Below, in pieces: positions 8,673 to 17,354 of a stretch of DNA of 64,000 nt; positions within the stretch are counted from its first letter, which is position 1, and every line of letters begins with the position of its first letter. The notes under the pieces were generated by a model that was not told the origin of the DNA, made no database searches, and saw only the letters and a list, made by a program, of their open reading frames with translations. This DNA comes from Citrobacter freundii (GTDB lineage: Bacteria > Bacteroidota > Bacteroidia > Chitinophagales > Chitinophagaceae), in the NCBI GenBank assembly GCA_003243445.1, contig QFQQ01000043.1:32850-96849 (forward strand), read 5' to 3'. A program made the position numbers and the translations under genes.

Positions 8673-11600
8673 CCAGAGCATTTGCCCGCTTTTGCAACAC
8701 CACCTTTTTGTAATCCTTCGGGAACACTTTTACAAAATGCTGGAGTTGGTTATCCAGATCCTGTAAGATGAATTTCGCAACAGTACTGTCTGTGTATTCA
8801 AGATGCTTCTGGATGAGGGTGAACAGTTCGTTCTTGTCTTCCAGCTCGCAAGTATCCAGATCAACCATTTCCAGATTGCAGTTCTCTTTGAACTTACCTT
8901 TTACATCATACACATAAGCGATACCTCCGCTCATACCTGCTGCAAAGTTTCTTCCGGTGTCACCAAGAATTACAACCAATCCTCCTGTCATATATTCGCA
9001 ACCATGATCACCGATGCCTTCCACTACAACCTGTGCGCCTGAGTTACGAACGCAGAAGCGTTCGCCGGCTTTGCCGCGGATAAATGCTTCACCGCTGGTG
9101 GCGCCATAAAAGGCCACGTTGCCGATGATGCTATTCTCTTCCGGTACAAAGGATGCATTTCGCGCAGGATAGATAATCAGTTTTGCACCGCTCAATCCTT
9201 TTCCGAAATAGTCATTTGCATCGCCTTCTAATTCCAGCGTCATGCCTTTTGTATTGAAGGCGCCAAAGCTCTGACCCGCCGTGCCGTTGAATTTAAAATG
9301 AATTGTATTCTCCGGTAGTCCGGCTGCTTTGTATTTCTTGGTGATCTCATTGGAAAGAACTGTTCCTGCTGTCCGGTCTGTGTTGATGATCGGGAAGGCT
9401 CCGCGTACTTTCGTTTTATTCTCCAGTGCTGGTTTTGCTGCTTCCAGTAATTTCCAGTCAAGGATATTCTCCAATCCATGATCCTGTTCTTCGCTTTTGT
9501 ATAAGCCCGTGTACTCGGACGCAGGTTCTTTATAAAGGATCGGGGAAAGATCAAGCTTTCTATATTTCCAGTGAGTGATGTTGTCACGCACTTCAAGGTT
9601 CTCAACCTGGCCGATCATCTCATTGACTGTTCTGTAACCAAGTTCTGCCATGATCTCGCGCAGTTCCTGCACCATAAAGCGGAAGAAGTTCACTACATGA
9701 TCCGCTGCGCCGGTAAAGCGTTTGCGCAGATCGGGGTCTTGTGTTGCCACGCCGACAGGACATGTATTGAGATGGCATTTCCGCATCAGGATACATCCTT
9801 CCACCACCAACGCTGCTGTAGCGATGCCCCATTCTTCTGCACCAAGCAGTGCAGCGATAGCAATATCGCGGCCTGTTTTCATCTGGCCATCTGCCTGAAC
9901 TGTTACACGGCTGCGGAGTTTATTTTTAACGAGTGTCTGATGTGTTTCGGCAAGACCAAGCTCCCATGGAAGACCAGCATGTTTGATCGAGGACACTGGC
10001 GATGCACCGGTGCCTCCGTCAAAACCTGCGATCAGAACTACATCTGCTTTTGCTTTTGTTACACCCGTTGCGATCGTTCCAACACCGGCTTTACTTACCA
10101 GCTTCACGCTGATCCTTGCGGCGCGGTTAGCATTCTTCAGGTCAAAGATCAATTGCGCGAGATCCTCGATGGAATAGATATCATGGTGTGGAGGAGGAGA
10201 GATCAGACCCACTCCCGGAGTAGAGTGTCTTGTTTTACCGATCCATTCATCCACTTTATGTCCGGGAAGCTGACCACCTTCACCAGGTTTCGCACCTTGC
10301 GCCATTTTGATCTGCAGTTCATCTGCTTCGGTGAGATACAAACTTGTTACACCAAAACGCGCGGACGCTACCTGTTTAATGGAGCTCCGCATGGAATCAC
10401 CATTCGGCAATGGCTCATATCTTCTTTCATCTTCACCTCCTTCACCCGTATTGCTTTTTGCACCGATGCGGTTCATGGCAATAGCGAGTGTAGTATGTGC
10501 TTCCCATGAGATAGATCCAAAGCTCATGGCGCCGGTAGCAAAACGCTTAAAGATGTTTTCTGCCGGCTCCACTTCTTCAATAGAAATAGAAGGTCTGATC
10601 TTTTTGAAACGGAATAAGCTTCTCAATGTGCAGGCTTTTTCTCCCTGTTCATTTACCAGCTTTGAATATTTTTTAAACGTTGAGTAGTCGTTATGCTGTG
10701 TTGAATACTGCAGCAGGTGGATCGTTTGCGGATTGAATAAGTGGAATTCACCTTTTCTTTTCCATTGATAAATGCCGCCAACGGGCAAACGGTCAACCGG
10801 GATATCTTTTTTACTGAAGGCAAAGAAATGTTTTGCCAGTGCTTCCTTCGCGATCTCGTCAAGGCCCATGCCTTCAATACGCGATGTAGCGCCGGTGAAA
10901 TATTTATCAACCACTTCTTTATTCAAGCCAAGGATCTCAAAGATCTGAGCGCCCTGGTATGATTGCAGTGTGGAGATCCCCATTTTAGAGAATACTTTCA
11001 GTAGTCCGTCATTAACGGCTTTGATATAATTCTTCTTCAGTTCGTCATCTGATAATGTCGTCTGCAGCTTACCTCTTTCTTTCATATCGCGGATGGAAGA
11101 AAGTGCGAGATAAGGATTGATCGCCGTCGCGCCAAATGCGATCAGGCAGGCAAAGTGATGAACTTCCCATGCATCACCCGCTTCTACGATCACACCGACC
11201 TGGCCACGAAGTCCTTTACGGATGAGGTGGTGATGTATAGCTGCTACTGCCAATACTGAAGGGATAGGCGCGTGGTCAGAGTCGATCGCGCGATCCTGTA
11301 ATACAAGCACTTTAAATCCATCTTCCACGGCATCTACCGCGTAGCGGCAGATCCGGTCCAGCGCCGCTTTCAGCGCGCCGTCTTTTCCGTTTGCACGGAA
11401 ATAACATTGCAATGTTTTTGCCTGGAATAAGCCTGTATCTATACTTCTGATCTTTTCCAGTTCGTGATTGGTAAGTATGGGTTGTTTCAGCGCTACACTA
11501 TGACAGGTCAATGGATCCTCGATCAGCAGGTTTCCGTTATTACCGGCGAAGCTTGCTAATGACATCACGAGTCTTTCCCTGATCGGATCGATCGGAGGAT

Positions 11601-13179
11601 TGGTCACCTGTGCGAAGAGTTGTTTGAAATAACTGGTCAGGTGCTGCGGCTGATCGCTTAATACTGCCAGTGGGGTATCTGTGCCCATTGAACCGATCGG
11701 CTCTTTTCCTTCGAGCGCCATTGGTGCAATGATATTATCGAGATCCTCTGTGCTATAACCAAATGCTTTCTGGTATTTGAAGATCTGGTCAGATTCAAGG
11801 TGTGTGAACATGATCCTTGGCTCCGGTAATTCTTCCAGGCGGATCTTGTATTTGTTCAGCCATTCCGCATAAGGTTTTTGGGAACAGATCTGCGCTTTCA
11901 ATTCTTCATCACTGATGATCTTGCCGGCTTCCATATCTACCACAAACATCTTACCCGGTTGCAGCCTTCCTTTTTCTTTGATCAAAGATGGATGAACAGG
12001 AAGAACGCCAGTTTCAGAAGCCATGATCACACGGTCATCCGATGTTACACAATAACGTGAAGGGCGAAGGCCATTACGATCAAGTGTGGCGCCGATGATC
12101 TTCCCATCAGTGAATGAAATAGAAGCCGGGCCATCCCATGGCTCCATGAAAGCGGAGTGGAATTCATAGAACGCTTTCTTTACAGGATCCATCTGCTCGT
12201 TGCCATCCCATGCTTCAGGGATGAGCATCATCATCACGTGCGGCAGTGAGCGGCCCGTCATGGTGAGCAGTTCGATGATATTGTCAAGGCATGCGCTATC
12301 TGATTGTCCGTTGGTAACAACGGGCAGCAGCATGTCCATTTCTTCTTTGGTAAAGTAAGGTGAAGTGAAATTCTTTTCACTTGTTTTCAGCCAGTTCAGG
12401 TTGCCCTGCAATGTATTGATCTCACCATTGTGCGCGATATAGCGGAATGGCTGAGCGAGTTTCCATGAAGGGAAGGTGTTTGTTGCAAAGCGGGAGTGAA
12501 CGAGACCGAATGCGCTCACCATTCTCTTATTGCTGAGATCGGTGAAGTATCCGCGAACCTGTCCGCTGGTAAGCTGGCCTTTATATACGATGGTTTTATA
12601 AGAAAGAGAAGCGAGATAGAACCCGATCTCATCTTTCTTAACCGTATTATTAACTGTATGACTGGCATAGTTGCGAAGAATGAACAGCTTGCGTTCAAAC
12701 TCTTCGGGATTGGAGATATGATCCGGGCAGGCGATAAATACCTGTTCGATCTCGGGTTCAACGCTGAGGGCTGTTGGTCCGATACCGTTGGTATTTACGG
12801 GAACCTTACGGTACAAGAGTACTTCAAGGCCCAGCTTTTCGGCCGTGCGGTTGAAGATCTCGCGGCATTCCTCGCGGAGCCGGATCTCTTTGGGGAAGAA
12901 GACCATTCCCACACCGTACTTGCCATAAGAGGGGAGGTGTACACCGAGTTTGATGCACTCATCAAAGAAGAACTCGTGCGGAACCTGGATCATGATGCCG
13001 GCGCCATCACCTGTATTGTTTTCACAACCACAGGCGCCGCGATGCTCCATGTTTTCCAGCACGGTCAGTGCATCGGAAATATTCTGGTGTGATTTCCCAC
13101 CCTTGATGTTCGCCACAAAGCCGATCCCGCAGGCATCATGCTCAAAGGAAGGGCTGTACAATCCCATATTGCTCGCCAT
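8653..13179 (-). CDS. gltB: Glutamate synthase large subunit
   Basis: Alpha subunit of GOGAT, making two glutamates from glutamine and 2-oxoglutarate. Domains in order: N-terminal Ntn glutaminase with the nucleophile Cys in FEHDACGIGFVANIKG (about residue 17, after a short propeptide), central domain, FMN-binding synthase domain with TGEGGEDERR and PGEGGQLPGHKV, a 3Fe-4S site CHLNTCPVGVATQDP (~1140), and the C-terminal beta-helix with GEAFIRGKAGERFCVRNSGA. Length 1508. ATG 13179 (MASNMGLYS) is preferred to a TTG four codons upstream; ATG 13167 is also possible. The C-terminus VKSQK is encoded by a repeat-A arm, so the ancestral stop was probably displaced. Confidence 0.97.
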   Translation of the reverse strand: MASNMGLYSPSFEHDACGIGFVANIKGGKSHQNISDALTVLENMEHRGACGCENNTGDGAGIMIQVPHEFFFDECIKLGVHLPSYGKYGVGMVFFPKEIRLREECREIFNRTAEKLGLEVLLYRKVPVNTNGIGPTALSVEPEIEQVFIACPDHISNPEEFERKLFILRNYASHTVNNTVKKDEIGFYLASLSYKTIVYKGQLTSGQVRGYFTDLSNKRMVSAFGLVHSRFATNTFPSWKLAQPFRYIAHNGEINTLQGNLNWLKTSEKNFTSPYFTKEEMDMLLPVVTNGQSDSACLDNIIELLTMTGRSLPHVMMMLIPEAWDGNEQMDPVKKAFYEFHSAFMEPWDGPASISFTDGKIIGATLDRNGLRPSRYCVTSDDRVIMASETGVLPVHPSLIKEKGRLQPGKMFVVDMEAGKIISDEELKAQICSQKPYAEWLNKYKIRLEELPEPRIMFTHLESDQIFKYQKAFGYSTEDLDNIIAPMALEGKEPIGSMGTDTPLAVLSDQPQHLTSYFKQLFAQVTNPPIDPIRERLVMSLASFAGNNGNLLIEDPLTCHSVALKQPILTNHELEKIRSIDTGLFQAKTLQCYFRANGKDGALKAALDRICRYAVDAVEDGFKVLVLQDRAIDSDHAPIPSVLAVAAIHHHLIRKGLRGQVGVIVEAGDAWEVHHFACLIAFGATAINPYLALSSIRDMKERGKLQTTLSDDELKKNYIKAVNDGLLKVFSKMGISTLQSYQGAQIFEILGLNKEVVDKYFTGATSRIEGMGLDEIAKEALAKHFFAFSKKDIPVDRLPVGGIYQWKRKGEFHLFNPQTIHLLQYSTQHNDYSTFKKYSKLVNEQGEKACTLRSLFRFKKIRPSISIEEVEPAENIFKRFATGAMSFGSISWEAHTTLAIAMNRIGAKSNTGEGGEDERRYEPLPNGDSMRSSIKQVASARFGVTSLYLTEADELQIKMAQGAKPGEGGQLPGHKVDEWIGKTRHSTPGVGLISPPPHHDIYSIEDLAQLIFDLKNANRAARISVKLVSKAGVGTIATGVTKAKADVVLIAGFDGGTGASPVSSIKHAGLPWELGLAETHQTLVKNKLRSRVTVQADGQMKTGRDIAIAALLGAEEWGIATAALVVEGCILMRKCHLNTCPVGVATQDPDLRKRFTGAADHVVNFFRFMVQELREIMAELGYRTVNEMIGQVENLEVRDNITHWKYRKLDLSPILYKEPASEYTGLYKSEEQDHGLENILDWKLLEAAKPALENKTKVRGAFPIINTDRTAGTVLSNEITKKYKAAGLPENTIHFKFNGTAGQSFGAFNTKGMTLELEGDANDYFGKGLSGAKLIIYPARNASFVPEENSIIGNVAFYGATSGEAFIRGKAGERFCVRNSGAQVVVEGIGDHGCEYMTGGLVVILGDTGRNFAAGMSGGIAYVYDVKGKFKENCNLEMVDLDTCELEDKNELFTLIQKHLEYTDSTVAKFILQDLDNQLQHFVKVFPKDYKKVVLQKRANALEVKSQK

Positions 13180-13312
13180 AAAGCAATTCAAGTTTTAGAT
13201 AAAAAATAAAATAGTATTAGAAAGTCTGAATATGTAGCAAGAATCGTCGTAAAATACTAAATATTTTTCAGAGGGAGTGCGGGGTGTGTTAGGAATTTTC
13301 CACAGGATGTAA

Positions 13313-13490
13313 GTAAAAAGTCAACAGTAGAAATTAAAAAATAAAAATATTTGACCTTTTCTAAGGATTTGATTCATTTTACCGAAGAATAGCTTCGGAT
13401 TTGTCGATTTTGCCGAACAGATTAGCGAAAAAATGGGCTGTAAGTTGGAATTTTTTAATTTTTAATTTTTACTTTTGCCTTTTTACTTAA
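13313..13490. repeat. Heptamer inverted repeat A, copy 2 (ilvA-gltB gap)
   Basis: Left arm ~13313-13350 and right arm ~13450-13489, with AAAAGTM/AAATTAA word variants, partly decayed. It fills most of the ~307-nt space between the ilvA stop and gltB start. The right arm reaches the ilvA stop codon. Apart from the presumed gltB promoter region (AT-rich, 13190-13260, no clear box) I see nothing else there. Confidence 0.7.
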
Positions 13491-14737
13491 ACCAGATATC
13501 CGAACAACGTATCATTTTTATTCAATTCTGTGTACCGGATATTATATTTTTCCAGGTTTTGGATCAAATTTTCGTAATCCCTTTTCGATTGCAGTTCGAT
13601 TCCAACCAGGGCCGGTCCATTTTCTTTGTTATGCTTCTGCATGTATTCGAACCGGGTGATATCGTCGGTAGGACTTAGTACATTGTTTACAAATTCCTTT
13701 AATGCGCCGGGGCGTTGAGCGAAGCTGATGAGAAAGTAATGCTTAAGACCCTCGTATTGCAGGCTTCGTTCCTTGATCTCCTGCATGCGGTCAATATCAT
13801 TATTGCTGCCGCTTACGATGCAGACAATATTCTTGCCTTTGATCTGATCGGCAAAATCATCCAGTGCCGCGATCGACATAGCGCCGGCTGGTTCTGCTAC
13901 GATCGCATCTTCATTGTATAATTTCAGGATAGTGGTGCAGATCTTTCCTTCGGGAACGAGCTTCATATCATCCAGCACCTCTTTACAGATAGAGAAGGTG
14001 AGGTCGCCGATACGTTTTACCGCCGCGCCATCCACAAACCTTTCGATCTGATCGAGTGTAACGGGATGACCTGCTTCCAATGCTCTTAACATCGAAGGTG
14101 CGCCTTCCGGCTCAAGACCGACGATCTTTGTTTGCGGTGAGAATGTTTTGAAATAAGAACCTACGCCGGATGCCAGACCGCCGCCGCCTACAGGAATAAA
14201 TACATAATCCACTTCCGAAAGATCTTCAAGGATCTCTACGGCAACGGTTCCCTGTCCTTCGATGATGCGCGCATCATCAAATGGCGGGATAAAGGTCATG
14301 CCGTTTTCTTCAGTGAACTCCTTGGCAGCAACAGCGCAATCATCAAATGTGTCACCCACCAGTTTGATCTCTATATTGCTTTCGCCAAACATTTTTGTCT
14401 GGTTCACTTTCTGTTTTGGTGTAATGATCGGCATAAACACCACGCCTTTCACGCCAAGTTTTTTGCAACTGAATGCGAAACCCTGTGCATGATTGCCCGC
14501 GCTTGCACATACAACCCCTGCCTTCAGTTTTTCCATCGGCAGGCTCTTCATCATATTATATGCTCCGCGCAGTTTGTAGCTACGCACCACCTGCAGGTCT
14601 TCACGTTTCAGGTAAACATTACAGTTATACTTACGCGAAAGGTTTGCATTCAACTGAAGCGGCGTGCGGTTCACAATGCCTTGTAAACGTTTGGCCGCTT
14701 CGGAGAAATGCAGGGTTGTGTTGTTGATCACTTTCAT
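13487..14737 (-). CDS. ilvA: Threonine dehydratase (biosynthetic)
   Basis: PLP enzyme deaminating threonine to 2-oxobutanoate, the first step to isoleucine. The PLP lysine is in RSYKLRGAYN (Lys55), followed by SAGNHAQGFA and the phosphate-binding GGGGLASG. The C-terminal ~80 residues (YFLISFAQRPGALKEFVNNV) form a single ACT-like regulatory domain, so isoleucine feedback is likely. The ATG at 14737 (MKVINNTTLHF) gives 416 residues, fitting the single-ACT type. An upstream in-frame extension to 14884 is translated GATGKTC-repeat and is rejected. Last gene of the ilv series. Confidence 0.95.
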   Translation of the reverse strand: MKVINNTTLHFSEAAKRLQGIVNRTPLQLNANLSRKYNCNVYLKREDLQVVRSYKLRGAYNMMKSLPMEKLKAGVVCASAGNHAQGFAFSCKKLGVKGVVFMPIITPKQKVNQTKMFGESNIEIKLVGDTFDDCAVAAKEFTEENGMTFIPPFDDARIIEGQGTVAVEILEDLSEVDYVFIPVGGGGLASGVGSYFKTFSPQTKIVGLEPEGAPSMLRALEAGHPVTLDQIERFVDGAAVKRIGDLTFSICKEVLDDMKLVPEGKICTTILKLYNEDAIVAEPAGAMSIAALDDFADQIKGKNIVCIVSGSNNDIDRMQEIKERSLQYEGLKHYFLISFAQRPGALKEFVNNVLSPTDDITRFEYMQKHNKENGPALVGIELQSKRDYENLIQNLEKYNIRYTELNKNDTLFGYLV

Positions 14738-14768
14738 GCCATTCTTTGGTTTGAGAAGTCGTTTGAGG

Positions 14769-14905
14769 TTGTTCGATGTTGGATGATCGATGTTCGATGG
14801 TCGAGTTTCGGATGTGATCTGATCATCGATCAGATCACATCCGAAGAATCGATATGTTTCAATTTCAGGTCGAACATCGACCATCGATCATCCAACATCG
14901 AACAA
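14769..14905. repeat. Double palindrome between ilvC and ilvA (GATGKTC word)
   Basis: Outer arms 14769-14804 and 14870-14905 share the variant GATGTTGGATGATCGATG. Inside, near 14814-14852, sits a separate perfect 18-bp stem (TTCGGATGTGATCTGATC with its complement) on a 3-nt loop. The element lies wholly in the spacer, within the probable operon, and would form a long hairpin in the mRNA ahead of ilvA. Confidence 0.85.
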
Positions 14906-14932
14906 CTTTGGACGACTTTTCAATTTGATGCA

Positions 14933-16057
14933 CTATCCTACTGATTCAGCCTTCAGCGCCTGCTGACGAAATACATCTTTCGTAGAAGAATCCGTTGAAG
15001 GTGTTTCTGTTTTCTGATTTTCCGGGCGGAGGCTTCTTACGGTCTTGCCAGCCTGCCACATTTCGCTTTCGCGGAGTTCTTTCAGTTCTGCATCGAGTTT
15101 CTCACGATAGTCTGCTTGTGAGTTGGAATCGATGGAACGCTGAGATTCTTTACCTGTTGCAACGCTTTCATACAGTTCTTTGAAGACAGGAGCTGTTGCG
15201 TCACGGAATTTCTTCCACCAGTCGAGCGCACCACGCTGAGCGGTAGTAGAGCAGTTGGCATACATCCAGTCCATACCATTTTCTGCAACGAGTGGCATGA
15301 GTGATTGTGTCAGCTCTTCAACTGTTTCATTGAATGCTTCACTTGGAGTATGTCCCTTATCGCGCAGCACCTGGTATTGTGCGGCAAAGATGCCCTGGAT
15401 AGCGCCCATCAGTGTGCCGCGCTCACCAGTCAGGTCAGAGTATACTTCTTTTTTGAAATCAGTTTCGAAGAGGTAACCGCTTCCTACCGCGATACCGAGC
15501 GCGATCACGCGTTCTTTTGCTTTTCCGGTTGCATCCTGGAAGATCGCATAAGAACTGTTGAGGCCACGGCCCTGCAGGAACATTCTTCTCAATGAAGTAC
15601 CTGAACCTTTTGGTGCAACCAGGAATACGTCCACATCTTTTGGAGGAACGATGCCGGTCTGCTCATTGAAGGTGATACCAAAACCATGAGAGAAGTACAG
15701 CGCCTTACCTGGGGTCAGGTGTTTCTGTACAGTAGGCCAAAGGGCGATCTGTGCAGCATCGCTTAACAGGTAGCAGATGATCGTACCTTTTTGCAGTGCT
15801 TCTTCGATTTCAAACAACGTTTCACCGGGTACAAATCCATCTTTCACAGCTTTATCCCATGTTTTGGAATTTTTACGTTGACCTACGATCACGTTGATGC
15901 CGTTATCTTTCTGGTTAAGCGCCTGGCCAGGGCCTTGTACGCCATATCCGATCACAGCAACTGTTTCATTTTTTAAAACTTCCTGCGCTTTGCTGAGCGG
16001 GAATTCTTCACGGGTTACAACGTTTTCCTCAACGCCGCCGAAATTTAGTTTTGCCAT
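14933..16057 (-). CDS. ilvC: Ketol-acid reductoisomerase
   Basis: Converts 2-acetolactate or 2-aceto-2-hydroxybutyrate to the dihydroxy acids using NAD(P)H and Mg2+. The Rossmann motif is GYGVQGPGQALNQKDNG, with cofactor loop GQRKNSKTWDKA. Catalytic elements: LYFSHGFGI, VAPKGSGTSLR, DLTGERGTLMGAIQG (metal-binding Asp/Glu), and ANCSTTAQRGALDWW. Length 374, longer than the ~340-residue class I enzymes: the last ~30 residues (from about ENQKTETPSTDSS) form a polar tail of unknown role. It lies between the DinB-like gene and ilvA in the ilv series. Confidence 0.96.
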   Translation of the reverse strand: MAKLNFGGVEENVVTREEFPLSKAQEVLKNETVAVIGYGVQGPGQALNQKDNGINVIVGQRKNSKTWDKAVKDGFVPGETLFEIEEALQKGTIICYLLSDAAQIALWPTVQKHLTPGKALYFSHGFGITFNEQTGIVPPKDVDVFLVAPKGSGTSLRRMFLQGRGLNSSYAIFQDATGKAKERVIALGIAVGSGYLFETDFKKEVYSDLTGERGTLMGAIQGIFAAQYQVLRDKGHTPSEAFNETVEELTQSLMPLVAENGMDWMYANCSTTAQRGALDWWKKFRDATAPVFKELYESVATGKESQRSIDSNSQADYREKLDAELKELRESEMWQAGKTVRSLRPENQKTETPSTDSSTKDVFRQQALKAESVG

Positions 16058-16065
16058 TTGTATTG

Positions 16066-16132
16066 TTGTTTAAAAGTTTAAAATTCTGGTTGAATGAAAG
16101 TTTAAAAGTTTTATAGTTTAATCGTTTAAAAG
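16066..16132. repeat. Octamer tandem repeat (GTTTAAAA word) before ilvC
   Basis: Seven 8-bp words close to GTTTAAAA (also GTTTTATA, GTTTAATC), interrupted by 16 nt of other sequence, fill the ilvC-DinB spacer. The repeat supplies the last codons (Asn-Phe-stop) of the DinB-like protein. All words are in one orientation; no inverted partner is seen. Confidence 0.65.
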
Positions 16133-16596
16133 TTATGCAGCAGTCTTTTTTGTGCGAGTGCATAACCATAATGTAACGCATCATGTGTTGCCAGATAGTG
16201 AAGGGCGTCATCAAGTGTATTGATGGTGATGCCATAGCTTGTTGGAAGTTGTTCATAAGTCCGGCGTAAAAATAGCCCGGCCTGCATGTCTTCTTCCAGC
16301 TGATCTATCTGGTGTTTTAATTCCTTTTTGAAAAGAGCTATTTCTTCTTTTGTAACCGGTTGTTCCGGTTTGCTTCCTTTTCTGAAGCGTTCTTCTATTG
16401 AAAGATCGATATTGCTTTTGATCCCCATCTGTACATAGCAAAGTATCTGTTGTGTTACGATGATATGTCCGAAATTCCAGATGATATTGTTGTTGAATCC
16501 TTCCGGGATTTTGTTCAGATGTTCTTCCGTCAATCCTTCAATGAGCTTTAGAAAATTCTTCCTCGTCGTTCTGATGATCTCCAATGTGTTGTCCAT
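16126..16596 (-). CDS. DinB-superfamily four-helix metalloprotein
   Basis: A 156-residue protein of the DinB/YfiT fold, a four-helix bundle that usually binds a divalent metal through three histidines; many members act as thiol-dependent transferases. Candidate ligands are His in WNFGHIIVTQQ (~44) and the pair in ATHDALHYGYALAQ (~137-141). Start ATG 16596 (MDNTLEIIRTT) begins helix 1. It lies inside the ilv series, between ilvN and ilvC, in the same direction, so it is probably co-transcribed. No known function ties it to branched-chain amino acids. The substrate is unknown. Confidence 0.75.
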   Translation of the reverse strand: MDNTLEIIRTTRKNFLKLIEGLTEEHLNKIPEGFNNNIIWNFGHIIVTQQILCYVQMGIKSNIDLSIEERFRKGSKPEQPVTKEEIALFKKELKHQIDQLEEDMQAGLFLRRTYEQLPTSYGITINTLDDALHYLATHDALHYGYALAQKRLLHNF

Positions 16597-16623
16597 GTTA
16601 TAGTATCTGTTCGGTCAAGTCAA

Positions 16624-16657
16624 GGTTTTTTACTTTTTACTTTTGACTTTTTACTTT
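16624..16657. repeat. Single arm of repeat A (ilvN-DinB gap)
   Basis: One pyrimidine-rich arm of the AAAAGTM heptamer family (TTTTTAC words read on the plus strand) abuts the ilvN stop. I see no inverted partner, only a weak GTCAAGTCAAGG on the other side. Confidence 0.6.
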
Positions 16658-16660
16658 GCA

Positions 16661-17251
16661 TCACATGCTGAACACTTTCTCATTATCATTCAAATATTCA
16701 TTCTCTGCTGCGTCTTCTCCAGGCTCACGATACTCAAACTCTTTCAGTTTTTCGTGGAAGCCATCGCTTGCTTTGATGATGGCCACGCGTGCACTTCTGA
16801 CAAATTCGATCAGTCCAAATGGTTCCAGTACTTTGATCAGGTTATCTGTTTCTTCACGGTGACCCGCCACTTCAAATACGGTGTAATCTTTCCTGATCAC
16901 CACTGCATTCGCGCCGTGTTCACGCAAAAGGCGTTCCACCTGTACATGTTCAGCGATCACATCTGTTGGAACTTTATACAGAGCGAGCTCCTGCCAGATG
17001 ATCTCATCATTGGTATTGTAATATGCTTTCAATACTTCCACCTGTTTTTCGATCTGGCGGCAAAGTTTTCTTACTACATCTTCCGTTTCATTGATCACGA
17101 TCGTAAAACGGTGAACACTGTCCACTTCGGAAGGCGATGTGTTCAGACTTTCCACATTGATCTTCCGTCTTGAAAAAATAATTGCAATACGATTTAATAA
17201 ACCTATTTGATTTTCTGTATAAACCGTAATTGTATATTCCTGCTTCAGCAT
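16661..17251 (-). CDS. ilvN: Acetolactate synthase small (regulatory) subunit
   Basis: Regulatory subunit of acetohydroxyacid synthase, conferring activation and valine feedback on IlvB. The N-terminal ACT domain (residues ~5-75) reads YTITVYTENQIGLLNRIAII and then INVESLNTSPSEVD. The second domain (~85-175) includes LYKVPTDVIAEHVQVERLL and HREETDNLIKVLEPFGL. It ends with a ~20-residue acidic tail. Length 196, slightly longer than typical IlvH/IlvN. It lies 103 nt after ilvB, separated by repeat A. Confidence 0.93.
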   Translation of the reverse strand: MLKQEYTITVYTENQIGLLNRIAIIFSRRKINVESLNTSPSEVDSVHRFTIVINETEDVVRKLCRQIEKQVEVLKAYYNTNDEIIWQELALYKVPTDVIAEHVQVERLLREHGANAVVIRKDYTVFEVAGHREETDNLIKVLEPFGLIEFVRSARVAIIKASDGFHEKLKEFEYREPGEDAAENEYLNDNEKVFSM

Positions 17252-17353
17252 AATTAAAAAGTAAAAAGTAAAAATTTAAAGTTTCAGTCTCCAAGTCAAA
17301 GAGTAAATCGTAATCGGGTAATTTTTTACTTTTTACTTTTGACTTTTTACTTT
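17252..17353. repeat. Heptamer inverted repeat A, copy 3 (ilvB-ilvN gap)
   Basis: Left arm ~17252-17277 and right arm ~17318-17353 of AAAAGTM words; the loop is ~40 nt. It fills the entire spacer between the ilvB stop and ilvN start. Confidence 0.8.
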
Positions 17354-17354
17354 A

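Noticed and set aside
14738..14884. 49-codon N-terminal extension of threonine dehydratase
   Set aside because: It is read from the inverted repeat between ilvC and ilvA; the conserved protein begins at 14737.
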